A stretch of 64,000 nt of DNA from Kocuria turfanensis (GTDB taxonomy: Bacteria > Actinomycetota > Actinomycetes > Actinomycetales > Micrococcaceae), in assembly GCF_001580365.1 (NCBI RefSeq), contig NZ_CP014482.1:62001-126000 (forward strand), read 5' to 3'. A program made the position numbers and the translations under genes. The notes under the pieces are model-generated. The model was not told where the DNA came from. It made no database searches and worked only from the letters and a program-made list of their open reading frames with translations. Positions 25,189 through 33,014 of the stretch are shown here, piece by piece. Position 1 is the first letter of the stretch. Each line of letters starts with the position of its first letter.

Positions 25189-25641
25189 GGCCCTGCCAGG
25201 GTTGCCGACCCACATCACCGATCCGCAGCTGCCGCAAGCCATCACTAAGGCCGAGCTGATGGCCCGCGTGCTGGCCGAGAACGGCCTGGGGCACGTGGGT
25301 CTCGCCCTCGATTTGGAGTCCCCGTAGCTGTCCGCCGGAGGAGAACTGCGCGTGGTCATTCCCTGGAGTCCGCCCTAACCGCGGCACCTCCGTCTCGGGC
25401 CGCATCGCCATTGCCCGGAGAGCCAATGCCCCCGCAGCCGGTGGTCGCCGCCCCGACGGCAACGGTGATTCCCGTTGCTATGATCGACGTATAACGATCA
25501 TCTCTGAGTGTGCCGGCGTGCGCCTCAGGTCCTCGACAACAGGCCCGCCGTGTTGCGCTCAGAGGCCTATCGGCTTCCCGGTTCATCGTTTCCGGGGTCA
25601 GCCCCTACCCGTCCCCGAGCCCGTTTCGACCCTGAGGTGAA
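25189..25641. other. Intergenic region after cysK with a possible gene fragment
   Basis: From about 25199 to 25327 one frame reads like a protein tail (ITDPQLPQAITKAELMARVL then AENGLGHVGLALDLESP and stop) without a start; it may be a remnant of an unknown gene. The rest shows no gene. The dyad at 25480-25501 suggests a regulated promoter for the tlpA-resB-ccsB genes. Confidence 0.35.
25480..25501. promoter_or_regulatory. Dyad ATGATCG-N8-CGATCAT
   Basis: Perfect 7-base arms around ACGTATAA, about 140 bases before the tlpA-like gene. The left arm overlaps a TATGAT -10-like hexamer. Probable repressor operator. Confidence 0.5.
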
Positions 25642-26271
25642 ATGCCCGTGCCCTCGAACTCTTCACTGCCCACCCACCCGTCCCGCCGCCGTGTGCTCTC
25701 CTTGGCCGGTGCAGGAGTCCTCGGGGTGGTCATGGCCGGCTGCGGTGCGGAGGAAGATCCCCTGGCCCAACAGGCCAACACGGGAGATGAGAAGGGCTAC
25801 ATCGCCGGGGACGGCACCGTCTCGGAGTACGCCCCGGATCAGCGGGGGGAGCCGGTGCAGTTCAGCGGCACCCTTTTCGATGGGACCGAGCTCTCGGCCG
25901 AGGACTTGCGGGGGAAGCCCGCGCTGCTGAACTTCTGGTACGCGGCCTGCCCTCCGTGCCGGGTGGAGGCCCCGGACCTCGCCGAACTCGCCCAGCAGTT
26001 CGAGGGGCAGATCGCCTTCTACGGGGTAAACCTGCGCGATGATCAGGCCACGGCCGAGGCCTTCGAGCGGACCTTCGGGATCCCGTACCCCTCCTTCGAA
26101 GACAAGGACGGGAAGGTGGTGATGGCCCTGAACGCCTATGTGCCCCCGCGGGCGGTGCCCACCACGCTGGTGCTCGACGCCCAAGGCCGGGTCGCAGCCC
26201 GCATCCTCGGGATCGCAGACCGGTCCATCCTCGAGACCCTCCTCGAGGACACGGTGGCCGAGACAGCATGA
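25642..26271 (+). CDS. TlpA/ResA-like thioredoxin lipoprotein
   Basis: 209 residues. Signal sequence with SRRRVLSLAG (Tat-like) and lipobox VMAGC (Cys34), so it is likely a lipoprotein on the outer face. The AhpC/TSA-thioredoxin domain has the active site FWYAACPPCR (C103, C106) and the cis-Pro region (AVPTTLVLDAQG). It should receive electrons from CcdA and reduce apocytochrome c or copper-site cysteines. The start is the ATG at 25642 (GAGGTGAA upstream). Followed after 49 bases by resB. Confidence 0.88.
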   Translation: MPVPSNSSLPTHPSRRRVLSLAGAGVLGVVMAGCGAEEDPLAQQANTGDEKGYIAGDGTVSEYAPDQRGEPVQFSGTLFDGTELSAEDLRGKPALLNFWYAACPPCRVEAPDLAELAQQFEGQIAFYGVNLRDDQATAEAFERTFGIPYPSFEDKDGKVVMALNAYVPPRAVPTTLVLDAQGRVAARILGIADRSILETLLEDTVAETA

Positions 26272-26320
26272 CTTCCGGCACCCCCTCCGCCGTCCCCGCA
26301 CAGGGAGCTGAAAGGTCACC

Positions 26321-28069
26321 ATGAGCACCACTAGCAGCAGGCAGAGCACCCCTGAGGACACCCCCGGCAGGGGCCCCCGAGGCTCTTCGCCCACCGGACC
26401 CGGCAAGAACCCCAGGGATGTCGAGCTGCCGGCGCTGGGGCCGGTCGGGATGGCCCGGTGGGCGTGGGCGCAGCTGACGAAGATGAACACCGCCCTGTTC
26501 CTGCTGCTGTTGCTGGCGGTGGCGGCGGTGCCCGGCTCGACCTTCCCGCAGCGGATCCAGGACACGGGTGCGGTGGCCGACTACATCGATGCCAACCCGA
26601 CCCTGGGCCCGTGGCTGGACCGGCTGCAGTTCTTCGACGTGTTCTCCTCCGTGTGGTTCTCCGCGATCTACATCCTGCTGTTTGTCTCCTTGGTGGGGTG
26701 CGTACTGCCCCGGGCGGGCAAGCACTGGCGGGCCTGGCGGGCGCAGCCCCCGCGCACCCCTAAACGGCTGGAACGGCTGCCCGAGCACCGCCGCCTGGTC
26801 CTCGGTGGGCCCGCGGACGCCCCGGCCCCGGACGAGGTCGTGGCCCAGGCCGCCCGCCTGCTGGGCAAGCGCGGCTACCGGGTGGCCGTGCGCGACACAG
26901 GAGGACCGGCGCCGTCGGTGGCCGCCGAGCGGGGAATGTGGAAGGAGGTCGGCAACGTCGTCTTCCACCTGGCGCTGCTGGGCGTGCTGGTCTCCGTGGC
27001 CGTGGGGTCCCTGTTCGGCTTCAAGGGCCAGAAGATCCTCGTGGAGGGCGATTCGTTCGCCAACTCGTTGATCAACTACGACGCGTTCATCCCGGGCACC
27101 AACTTCGACGCCGACCAGCTGGAGCCGTTCTCCCTCACCCTGGAGAACTTCGAGGTCGAGTTTTACCGCGACACCGCCGTTCCCAGTCAGTACGGGACTC
27201 CGGTGGACTTCACCGCCGAGGTCACCGTCCAGCAACCCGGAGGACAGCCGCGGCAGGAGACCCTGAAGGTCAACGCCCCGGTCAACGTCGACGGGGTGAA
27301 GTCGTTCCTGATCGGCAACGGCTACGCCCCCCTGATCCGGGTGACCGACGGCAACGGCGACGTCGCCTTCGAGGGGCCGGTGGTGGGCATTCCTTCCGAC
27401 GGGGTCTACACCTCCTCACTCGTGCTCAAGGTCCCCGACGCTGCCCCGGACCAGCTAGGCTTCACCGGCCTGCTGCTGCCCACCGCCGTCACCGGGGCCG
27501 ATGGGCTCCCGCGGTCGGCGGATCCGGGACTGGCCAACCCGAAGCTGATCCTGTCCTCCTACTCCGGGGACCTCGGACTGGACTCCGGAGTCCCCCAGAA
27601 CGTCTACGCGCTTGACGTCGAAGGGCTCACCGAGCTCAACGGCATGCTCACCCCCGATGGGCCGATCACCCTGGATGCCGCGGGCCCGGTCTACGAGCTG
27701 CCCCAGGGCAAGGGCAGCATCGAGTTCCTCGATGTGAAGCGCTACGTGGGCCTGGATATCGTCTACGACCCGGGACGGACGGGCGCCTTCGTGTCCTTCG
27801 TGCTGGCCTTCACGGGCCTGTTGATGTCGATGTTCATCGCCCGCCGCCGCCTCTGGGTGAGGGCCTCGAAAGGCGTCGACAAGGACGGGGCCCCAACCAC
27901 AATCCTGGAGTACGGTCTGCTGGCTCGCGGGGAGGACCCCCGGCTGGCGGCCGAGGCGCAGCGGCTGGGCGAGCTGTTCACCCAGCAGTGGGGCACCGCG
28001 CCCCCGCCCGCTGACGCTGCCGCACACCCCAAAACGAGCAGGGCCCACAGCGGGCCGGCCCACAACTGA
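26321..28069 (+). CDS. resB: Cytochrome c biogenesis protein ResB
   Basis: 582 residues. Three membrane helices near the N-terminus (LFLLLLLAVAAVPGSTFPQR, then about 105-125 and 210-230), a large extracytoplasmic domain, and a last helix near residue 490 (FVSFVLAFTGLLMSMFIARR). This is the ResB/Ccs1 layout. With CcsB it forms the System II haem lyase that attaches haem to apocytochrome c. The long Pro/Thr-rich first 45 residues are normal for actinobacterial ResB. Starts at ATG 26321, 14 bases before ccsB after its stop. Confidence 0.92.
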   Translation: MSTTSSRQSTPEDTPGRGPRGSSPTGPGKNPRDVELPALGPVGMARWAWAQLTKMNTALFLLLLLAVAAVPGSTFPQRIQDTGAVADYIDANPTLGPWLDRLQFFDVFSSVWFSAIYILLFVSLVGCVLPRAGKHWRAWRAQPPRTPKRLERLPEHRRLVLGGPADAPAPDEVVAQAARLLGKRGYRVAVRDTGGPAPSVAAERGMWKEVGNVVFHLALLGVLVSVAVGSLFGFKGQKILVEGDSFANSLINYDAFIPGTNFDADQLEPFSLTLENFEVEFYRDTAVPSQYGTPVDFTAEVTVQQPGGQPRQETLKVNAPVNVDGVKSFLIGNGYAPLIRVTDGNGDVAFEGPVVGIPSDGVYTSSLVLKVPDAAPDQLGFTGLLLPTAVTGADGLPRSADPGLANPKLILSSYSGDLGLDSGVPQNVYALDVEGLTELNGMLTPDGPITLDAAGPVYELPQGKGSIEFLDVKRYVGLDIVYDPGRTGAFVSFVLAFTGLLMSMFIARRRLWVRASKGVDKDGAPTTILEYGLLARGEDPRLAAEAQRLGELFTQQWGTAPPPADAAAHPKTSRAHSGPAHN

Positions 28070-28082
28070 GAGGACATCACCG

Positions 28083-29162
28083 ATGACCGTCAATGAGGAC
28101 CTGGGCGCCTGGAGCCAGTTGTTCATGCTCCTGGCCGCCATGACCTACCTGGTGGCCTTTGTGGCCTTCGCCTGGGACATGGCCTCCCACTCCAAGATCC
28201 TGCGCAGGGCCCGACCCGAGCAACACAACAGATCGGAAGGGCAACTGGTCGGCGCGGCAACCACTGCCACGGTGAACACGGTGGAGGCCGATGATTCCCG
28301 GGCCGGGCTGGGCACCGGTGACCGCGGCCGCGGGTACCCGGCCTCCGCCCAGTCGGTGCTGGCCGAACACGTCGCTGACTCCTCCATGCGCTACACCGGG
28401 ACCCGCCGCCCAGCGGCCCGGGCGGCCGTGACCGTCATGGTCCTGGCCTTCGCCCTGCACGCCGTGGCCGTGATGGCCCGGGCGGTGGCCGCCGGACGGG
28501 TGCCCTGGGGCAACATGTACGAGTTCGCCACCACCGGGGCACTCGTCGTGGCCGGGGTCTACCTGGGTGCGCTGCTGCTGAGGGACCTGCGCTTCGTGGG
28601 CACCCTTGTCACCGGGCTCGTGGTGATCATGCTCACCGCCGCCACCATCGGCTTCCCCACCCCGGTGGGCCCGCTGGTCCCCGCGCTGCAGTCCTGGTGG
28701 CTGGTCATCCACGTGTCCATCGCCGTGGCCGCCTCCGGGATCTTCACCATCACCTTCGCCATGGCCGTCCTCCAACTGCTGCAGGCCCGCCGGGAGAAAG
28801 CCATTCTGGCCGGTGAGGCCCCCGGCATGGGCTTCCTGGGCATGGTGCCCTCCGCCCAGGCGCTGGAGAACCTGTCCTTCCGGCTCAACGCGATCGGCTT
28901 CGCGTTCTGGACCTTCACCCTGGCCGCCGGCGCCATCTGGGCCGAGCAGTCCTGGGGCCGCTACTGGGGCTGGGACGTCAAAGAAGTCTGGACGTTCGTG
29001 ATCTGGGTCGTCTACGCCGCCTATATGCACGCTCGCGCCACCCGCGGCTGGACCGGCACCCGCTCAGCCTGGCTGTCCATCGTCGGATACCTGTGCGTCA
29101 TCTTCAACTTCGCCGTCGTCAACACGGTCTTCACCGGCCTGCACTCTTACTCCGGGCTGTAA
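28083..29162 (+). CDS. ccsB: Cytochrome c biogenesis protein CcsB (ResC/CcsA family)
   Basis: 359 residues, about eight membrane helices. The haem-handling WWD-type motif is GRYWGWDVKEVWTFVIW, with WGNMYEFATTGAL and histidines in the helices. It is the haem-channel half of the System II lyase with ResB. The loop at residues 45-100 is long and hydrophilic, as in other actinobacteria. ATG after GAGAGGACATCACCG. End of the cytochrome c maturation block; a possible dyad follows the stop (CCCCGGCGG with complement). Confidence 0.92.
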   Translation: MTVNEDLGAWSQLFMLLAAMTYLVAFVAFAWDMASHSKILRRARPEQHNRSEGQLVGAATTATVNTVEADDSRAGLGTGDRGRGYPASAQSVLAEHVADSSMRYTGTRRPAARAAVTVMVLAFALHAVAVMARAVAAGRVPWGNMYEFATTGALVVAGVYLGALLLRDLRFVGTLVTGLVVIMLTAATIGFPTPVGPLVPALQSWWLVIHVSIAVAASGIFTITFAMAVLQLLQARREKAILAGEAPGMGFLGMVPSAQALENLSFRLNAIGFAFWTFTLAAGAIWAEQSWGRYWGWDVKEVWTFVIWVVYAAYMHARATRGWTGTRSAWLSIVGYLCVIFNFAVVNTVFTGLHSYSGL

Positions 29163-29376
29163 CCCCGGCGGCGTAGACCGCCAGCTACGGGGCGGGATTC
29201 GTCGTGATCCAGCAGGGAACGGATTGCAGAAACAGGCACGGAAAGAACCCATGGGCCGCTGCCCCGCGGCGCTGGGGCGCGCATCAGGGATACTCCCGGC
29301 GCCGCCCTGCGATGGCGTCCCGATCACGGCACCCCGCCCCAGCACTTCCTTGATTTCCGGGCCCGAGAAGGGCCCC

Positions 29377-29483
29377 TTTCGCAGCGCCCATCCAGGCACC
29401 ACCACGGCCAGGCGGATATCTTCTTGGCGCATCGACCGGCCGGTGCCGGTGCCCGGTACTCAGACATCCAGCAAAGGTCACCC
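29377..29483 (+). promoter_or_regulatory. Conserved 5' leader of the small secreted protein (copy 1)
   Basis: Over about 107 bases it matches the leader at 55822-55926, with a nearly identical core (AGGCGGATATCTTCTTGGCG here, one base different there) and the same distance to the GTG start. The rest of the intergenic space (29163-29376) shows no gene. Confidence 0.5.
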
Positions 29484-29687
29484 GTGAAGCGCTCTGCCAC
29501 CATCACCGCCCTCGTCCTGGGGTGCGCTCTGGTGCTGCCCGGATATACCGGCAGCATCGAAGAAGCAGCCGAGGAGAAATCCTCCGGAACTCCCTTTGCT
29601 GCAAGCGGAGTCAGCGCCCTGGAGGCGGTTGGCATTCACCTAAGGCTTCCCCCCAGTAACATGCACGCGAACCACGTGCCGGAGTGA
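29484..29687 (+). CDS. Small secreted protein, copy 1 (paralogue of 55927-56091)
   Basis: 67 residues from GTG 29484, with AAAGG upstream. Signal-peptide-like N-terminus VKRSATITALVLGCALVLPG then YTGSIEEAAEEKSSGTPFAA. The pattern resembles a lipoprotein signal, but where a lipobox cysteine would be expected both copies have Tyr (LPGY), so lipid attachment is doubtful. The second copy shares LVLGCALVLPGYTGSIEEAA exactly. The C-terminus differs between copies (here a longer HLRLPPSNMHANHVPE), perhaps from truncation. Function unknown; both copies follow oxidase or cytochrome biogenesis genes. Confidence 0.55.
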   Translation: MKRSATITALVLGCALVLPGYTGSIEEAAEEKSSGTPFAASGVSALEAVGIHLRLPPSNMHANHVPE

Positions 29688-29731
29688 ATCGCACCAGGTC
29701 CCGTGGAGGCTCTGTCCCAGGTTTCGCCCTA

Positions 29732-30748
29732 TCAGCGGCCGCCGGCTCCGGCCAGGAAGAAGAGAACGGCGGCAGTGCACAGGAGATATGCGATCAGAGC
29801 CCCACCGAGCATGACGACATCGCGGAGGATGAACCCGTAGGAGTCGTGGCGTTCGCGGCGGTAGCTCAGAACGGCGAAGAGCACCGGCATGAGCGCAACG
29901 AAAGCCATGACGGTGAGCACGACCGGGTAGTTCTGCACCGGCACGGTCACGATCGCCAGAGGCAGCACCGCAAGCGTGAAGGTCATGGTGTGGTCGGCGA
30001 AGACGCTGGTGATCCCGCTGGTCACCTGCCCACTGCGGACCACGGACCAGGTGGTGAACACCTGCGGCAGAGCAGTCATGAACGCGGTGATGAACAGCCC
30101 GCTGACCAGCGGTGCCAGGCCAAGCGCTGAACCGATCTGCTGGGTTCCGGTGACGAGGACGTAGGAACCCACGGCAAGTGCGGCTACACCGCCGAGCGTC
30201 AGCAGGGTCTGTTTCCCCGACCACGAGACCTGACCACGTTCACCACCACGACCGCGGAAGAGGGCCTGCCCGAGGTAGATGACGTATGCGACCACGGCGA
30301 TCAAGCCATCGATCGGCTGCAACCCTCGCCAGGCCGGAGGCAGGATGAGCACCGCGAACAGGGCGACGACGGCAAGGTAGGGCAGTGCATCGATGAGCAC
30401 CGCGCCCTTCTCGATCCGCAGGCCCTCGCCCTGCTCGGCAGGTTTCTTGTCGCTGGTCGCCCGGTTCTTCCGAAACGCCGCGTAGCCGACCGCGACGGTG
30501 ATCGGGATCGAGACCACGGTGGAGCCGAGCATGCTGCCCAGTCCGACCGCTCCGGCCCCGGTGGCCGCGCTGACGACGTTGATGCCGACATCGGGGCTGG
30601 CGCTGCCGAGAGCGACCAGTGGGCCGCCGGCGGCGCCGGTGAACCCGTACCGCTGCCGTACCGCCTTCAGGGGAGCGGCCAGCTGCTCAGCGCCCCAGCG
30701 GGTGGCGAATGCCGCCAAGACCAAGCCCACCACCCACACCCACGTCAT
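29732..30748 (-). CDS. CaCA-type sodium/calcium exchanger family protein
   Basis: 338 residues with about ten membrane helices. The two alpha-repeat blocks are visible: GPLVALGSASPDVGINVVSA near residue 45 and SGLFITAFMTALPQVFTTWS near 225, giving the internal duplication of the cation/Ca2+ exchanger superfamily. The acidic residue of the classic GNxxPE is Asp in the first repeat (SPD) and replaced in the second (LPQ), so ion preference may differ. ATG overlaps the P450 stop (ATGA), indicating one operon. Confidence 0.8.
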   Translation of the reverse strand: MTWVWVVGLVLAAFATRWGAEQLAAPLKAVRQRYGFTGAAGGPLVALGSASPDVGINVVSAATGAGAVGLGSMLGSTVVSIPITVAVGYAAFRKNRATSDKKPAEQGEGLRIEKGAVLIDALPYLAVVALFAVLILPPAWRGLQPIDGLIAVVAYVIYLGQALFRGRGGERGQVSWSGKQTLLTLGGVAALAVGSYVLVTGTQQIGSALGLAPLVSGLFITAFMTALPQVFTTWSVVRSGQVTSGITSVFADHTMTFTLAVLPLAIVTVPVQNYPVVLTVMAFVALMPVLFAVLSYRRERHDSYGFILRDVVMLGGALIAYLLCTAAVLFFLAGAGGR

Positions 30749-32025
30749 CGCGGCCCTCCCCCCACCGTTGCGCTCGACGGTACGGAGCGCACGTCGGAGA
30801 TCACGAATCCGCTGGATGGCAGGGTGGGCATGCGACGCAGGCTGATCCGCAGATCCTGGGACGGGACGTCATAGGTCATCTCCCGCGTCAGGATGGCCAG
30901 CGCCGCCTTCATCAGGGCGATGGTGATCCACTCCCCCGCGCACCGGTGGCCGATGTGGTGATCCCCGCCGCCTTGTGGGATGAGACCGTAGGCGCCGCCG
31001 TCCCAAGTGGTGAAGCGGTCCGGATCGAAGATCTCGGGGTTCTCCCACAGGTCGGGGTGGTGGTTGGTGCCGTACAGGTCCAGGAGCGTTCTACGCCCCT
31101 GGGGGAAGTGCACGCCCTGCCAATCGAAGGCAGTGCGCACCCGAGCACCGACCATCGGGAAGAAAGGATAGAAGCGGCGGACCTCCTGAACGAACAACTC
31201 GGCGTCGCGGTCACCGCCCTGGCGCAACCGGCTTCGCCACTGGGGGTGCTGGTGCAGGGCCAAGGCCGCGAAGATGATGAAGCGGTCGACCGCGACCGTG
31301 GGACGCACGAGGTTGAGCAGCTCGACCGCGGCAATCCGGCTGCCCAACAGCTGCCCACCAGGCTCGCGGTGAGTGGACACGACCTGCAAGGCGCTGCCCT
31401 CCGGGGCAGCGTGCTCCCCGCGGCGTACCCGATCCACCAGGTCCGCAATGGCTTGTTCGGCCCCGTGGCGGGCGCGCCGGCCCCGCCAGTGCCGGGGACC
31501 GACCGCAGCGGGAGCCTCGATCATGGCGTGCAAGGACTGGGTGCGGCCCCTGACCTGGGACTCGGTGACGGGGACACCGACCCAGCTACTGACCGCCTGG
31601 CACAGGATCTGCCCGACCTCCTCGTACAGCACGATGCGGTCAGCGGCTTCCCACCCGATAATCCGGGCTCTCCAGCCGTCGGCGACCAGGCCCGTCAAAG
31701 TACGGATGTCGTGCGGGGTCATGAGATCCATGAACATCTGCTTGCGCGCCCGGTGGGTCTGTCCGTCTAGGCCCTGCACGCCACCGACACCGAGCAGCGT
31801 CTTCTGCACCCGCATTGGGAAGGCACCTCGTCGCTGGAACCGGTCGGCGTCGTAGAAGACCTGCGCGGCCTCCGCACCGCGCAGACACACCGTCGGCTCC
31901 AGCAGCAGGCGGGTCTGGAACACATCGGTTCCGTACCGTTCACACCGCCGGGACACGAACTCATAGCCCTGCCAAGCCAAGGCCAGAGTGCTGTCCATAC
32001 TGAGGTCGTACGCCATGCGTCCCAT
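30745..32025 (-). CDS. CYP152-like cytochrome P450 (fatty acid peroxygenase type)
   Basis: 426 residues. Haem-binding loop GGGDHHIGHRCAGEW with C362; ELLNLVRPTVAVDRFIIFAA is the CYP152 I-helix, where Arg-Pro replaces the usual acid-Thr pair; RRFYPFFPMVGARVR is the ExxR-region signature (EVRR). CYP152 enzymes use H2O2 to hydroxylate or decarboxylate fatty acids, without a reductase. None is encoded nearby. RBS GAGAGGGAG before ATG 32025. Co-transcribed with the exchanger at 29732-30748, an unusual partner. Confidence 0.88.
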   Translation of the reverse strand: MGRMAYDLSMDSTLALAWQGYEFVSRRCERYGTDVFQTRLLLEPTVCLRGAEAAQVFYDADRFQRRGAFPMRVQKTLLGVGGVQGLDGQTHRARKQMFMDLMTPHDIRTLTGLVADGWRARIIGWEAADRIVLYEEVGQILCQAVSSWVGVPVTESQVRGRTQSLHAMIEAPAAVGPRHWRGRRARHGAEQAIADLVDRVRRGEHAAPEGSALQVVSTHREPGGQLLGSRIAAVELLNLVRPTVAVDRFIIFAALALHQHPQWRSRLRQGGDRDAELFVQEVRRFYPFFPMVGARVRTAFDWQGVHFPQGRRTLLDLYGTNHHPDLWENPEIFDPDRFTTWDGGAYGLIPQGGGDHHIGHRCAGEWITIALMKAALAILTREMTYDVPSQDLRISLRRMPTLPSSGFVISDVRSVPSSATVGGGPR

Positions 32026-32062
32026 CAGGACTCCCTCTCACGGTGGACTCGCGGCATCGTGG

Positions 32063-32097
32063 CCTCGGACCTCGGACCTCGGACCTCGGACCTCGGA
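32063..32097. repeat. Five tandem copies of CCTCGGA
   Basis: Exactly five 7-base units, 38 bases upstream of the P450 start codon. Copy number could vary by slippage and affect expression. Confidence 0.85.
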
Positions 32098-32316
32098 AAG
32101 CATGATCGCGACTGAAGGATGACATTACCCTGGCGAGGTACCAACGTCAGATGCCGATCGAAGCGCTACAGCGGTAATACCTTCCAAGACGGGATCCCGA
32201 GCCCCTGCGATGGCGACCTGATGCAACGCGTCCGACCGGACGCGGCCGGCGATCACCCGATGTCTGTCAGCGGAACATGGGCCACGGATGATGAGTCTGA
32301 TGGGCAAGCTGGGTCT

Positions 32317-32334
32317 GACACCGTCGACGGTGTC
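32317..32334. terminator. 18-bp perfect palindrome downstream of VKOR
   Basis: GACACCGTCGACGGTGTC is self-complementary, and its left arm can also pair with GGTGTCAGA at the VKOR stop (outer arm TCTGACACC), making alternative hairpins. Terminator or operator. Confidence 0.45.
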
Positions 32335-32366
32335 GACCCCCGTGGGAGCACCGCGACCGGTGGGTG

Positions 32367-33014
32367 TCAGAGGCCGGTGAAGGCGGTGAAGAAGCGGAAG
32401 AACACCGAGGCGGCCACCGCGACGTAGGTGATGGACACCAGGGTCCAGGCCCAGTCGGCGGCGAAGCGCACCAGCCCCGCCGGGGCGGGGATCACGCCGT
32501 GGGCGAGGTTGCGGACGGTGAGCAGGATGGTCAGCGGGATCATCGCCGCCCACACGATCATGCAGTACAGGCACAGGATGTAGATGGAGAACAGCGCCTG
32601 GGACCACAACCAGATCGCGAACACCGCCCCGGCGGTGACCCCGACCTGCAGCCCGATCCAGTACCAGCGCCCGAACCGCGCCCCCGAGAGGGCCGCCATG
32701 GCGGTGGTAATGACCACGGCGAAGGCGACGATGCCGATCAGCGGGTTGGGGAAGCCGAACAGTTCCGACTGCCAGGTGCCCATGACCTGCCCGCAGGAGA
32801 CCCAGGGGTTGATGTCGCAGCTGGTGACGTGGCCGGGGTCGCGGTAGAGGGCCAGGCGCTCGAGCACCAGGACACCGGAGGCGATCCAACCGATCACCCC
32901 GGTCACCAGCAGCAGGACCGCGAAGGGCCGGTACCGGGCGAAGCCGGGCAGGTGGGTCTCGGTGGCCGGGCCGGCGTCGGTGTGATGGGTGGTGCTGGTG
33001 GTGGGGTCAGCCAT
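32367..33014 (-). CDS. Vitamin K epoxide reductase-type protein (VKOR)
   Basis: 215 residues, four to five membrane helices. Redox cysteines: C66 and C74 in SCDINPWVSCG, and the active pair CLYC (C148, C151) in IYILCLYCMIVW, plus the conserved Ser/Trp residues. Bacterial VKOR reoxidises DsbA using quinone, driving disulfide formation outside the membrane. The DsbA-like partner is encoded just upstream (35012-35695), with CopD-CtaG between them. The start overlaps the CopD-CtaG stop by 8 bases, so these genes form one leftward operon. Confidence 0.93.
   Translation of the reverse strand: MADPTTSTTHHTDAGPATETHLPGFARYRPFAVLLLVTGVIGWIASGVLVLERLALYRDPGHVTSCDINPWVSCGQVMGTWQSELFGFPNPLIGIVAFAVVITTAMAALSGARFGRWYWIGLQVGVTAGAVFAIWLWSQALFSIYILCLYCMIVWAAMIPLTILLTVRNLAHGVIPAPAGLVRFAADWAWTLVSITYVAVAASVFFRFFTAFTGL

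Larger units (their letters stand above)
32026..32366. other. Intergenic region upstream of the P450 operon
   Basis: No gene seen. It contains a 7-base tandem repeat (32063-32097) near the P450 start, and the palindrome at 32317-32334 close to the VKOR stop that may act in termination. Confidence 0.45.

Noticed and set aside
22954..25359. 801-codon minus-strand frame spanning ccdA and cysK
   Set aside because: Only its last 128 codons (CmtR copy 2) are real; the rest is the complement of ccdA and cysK.
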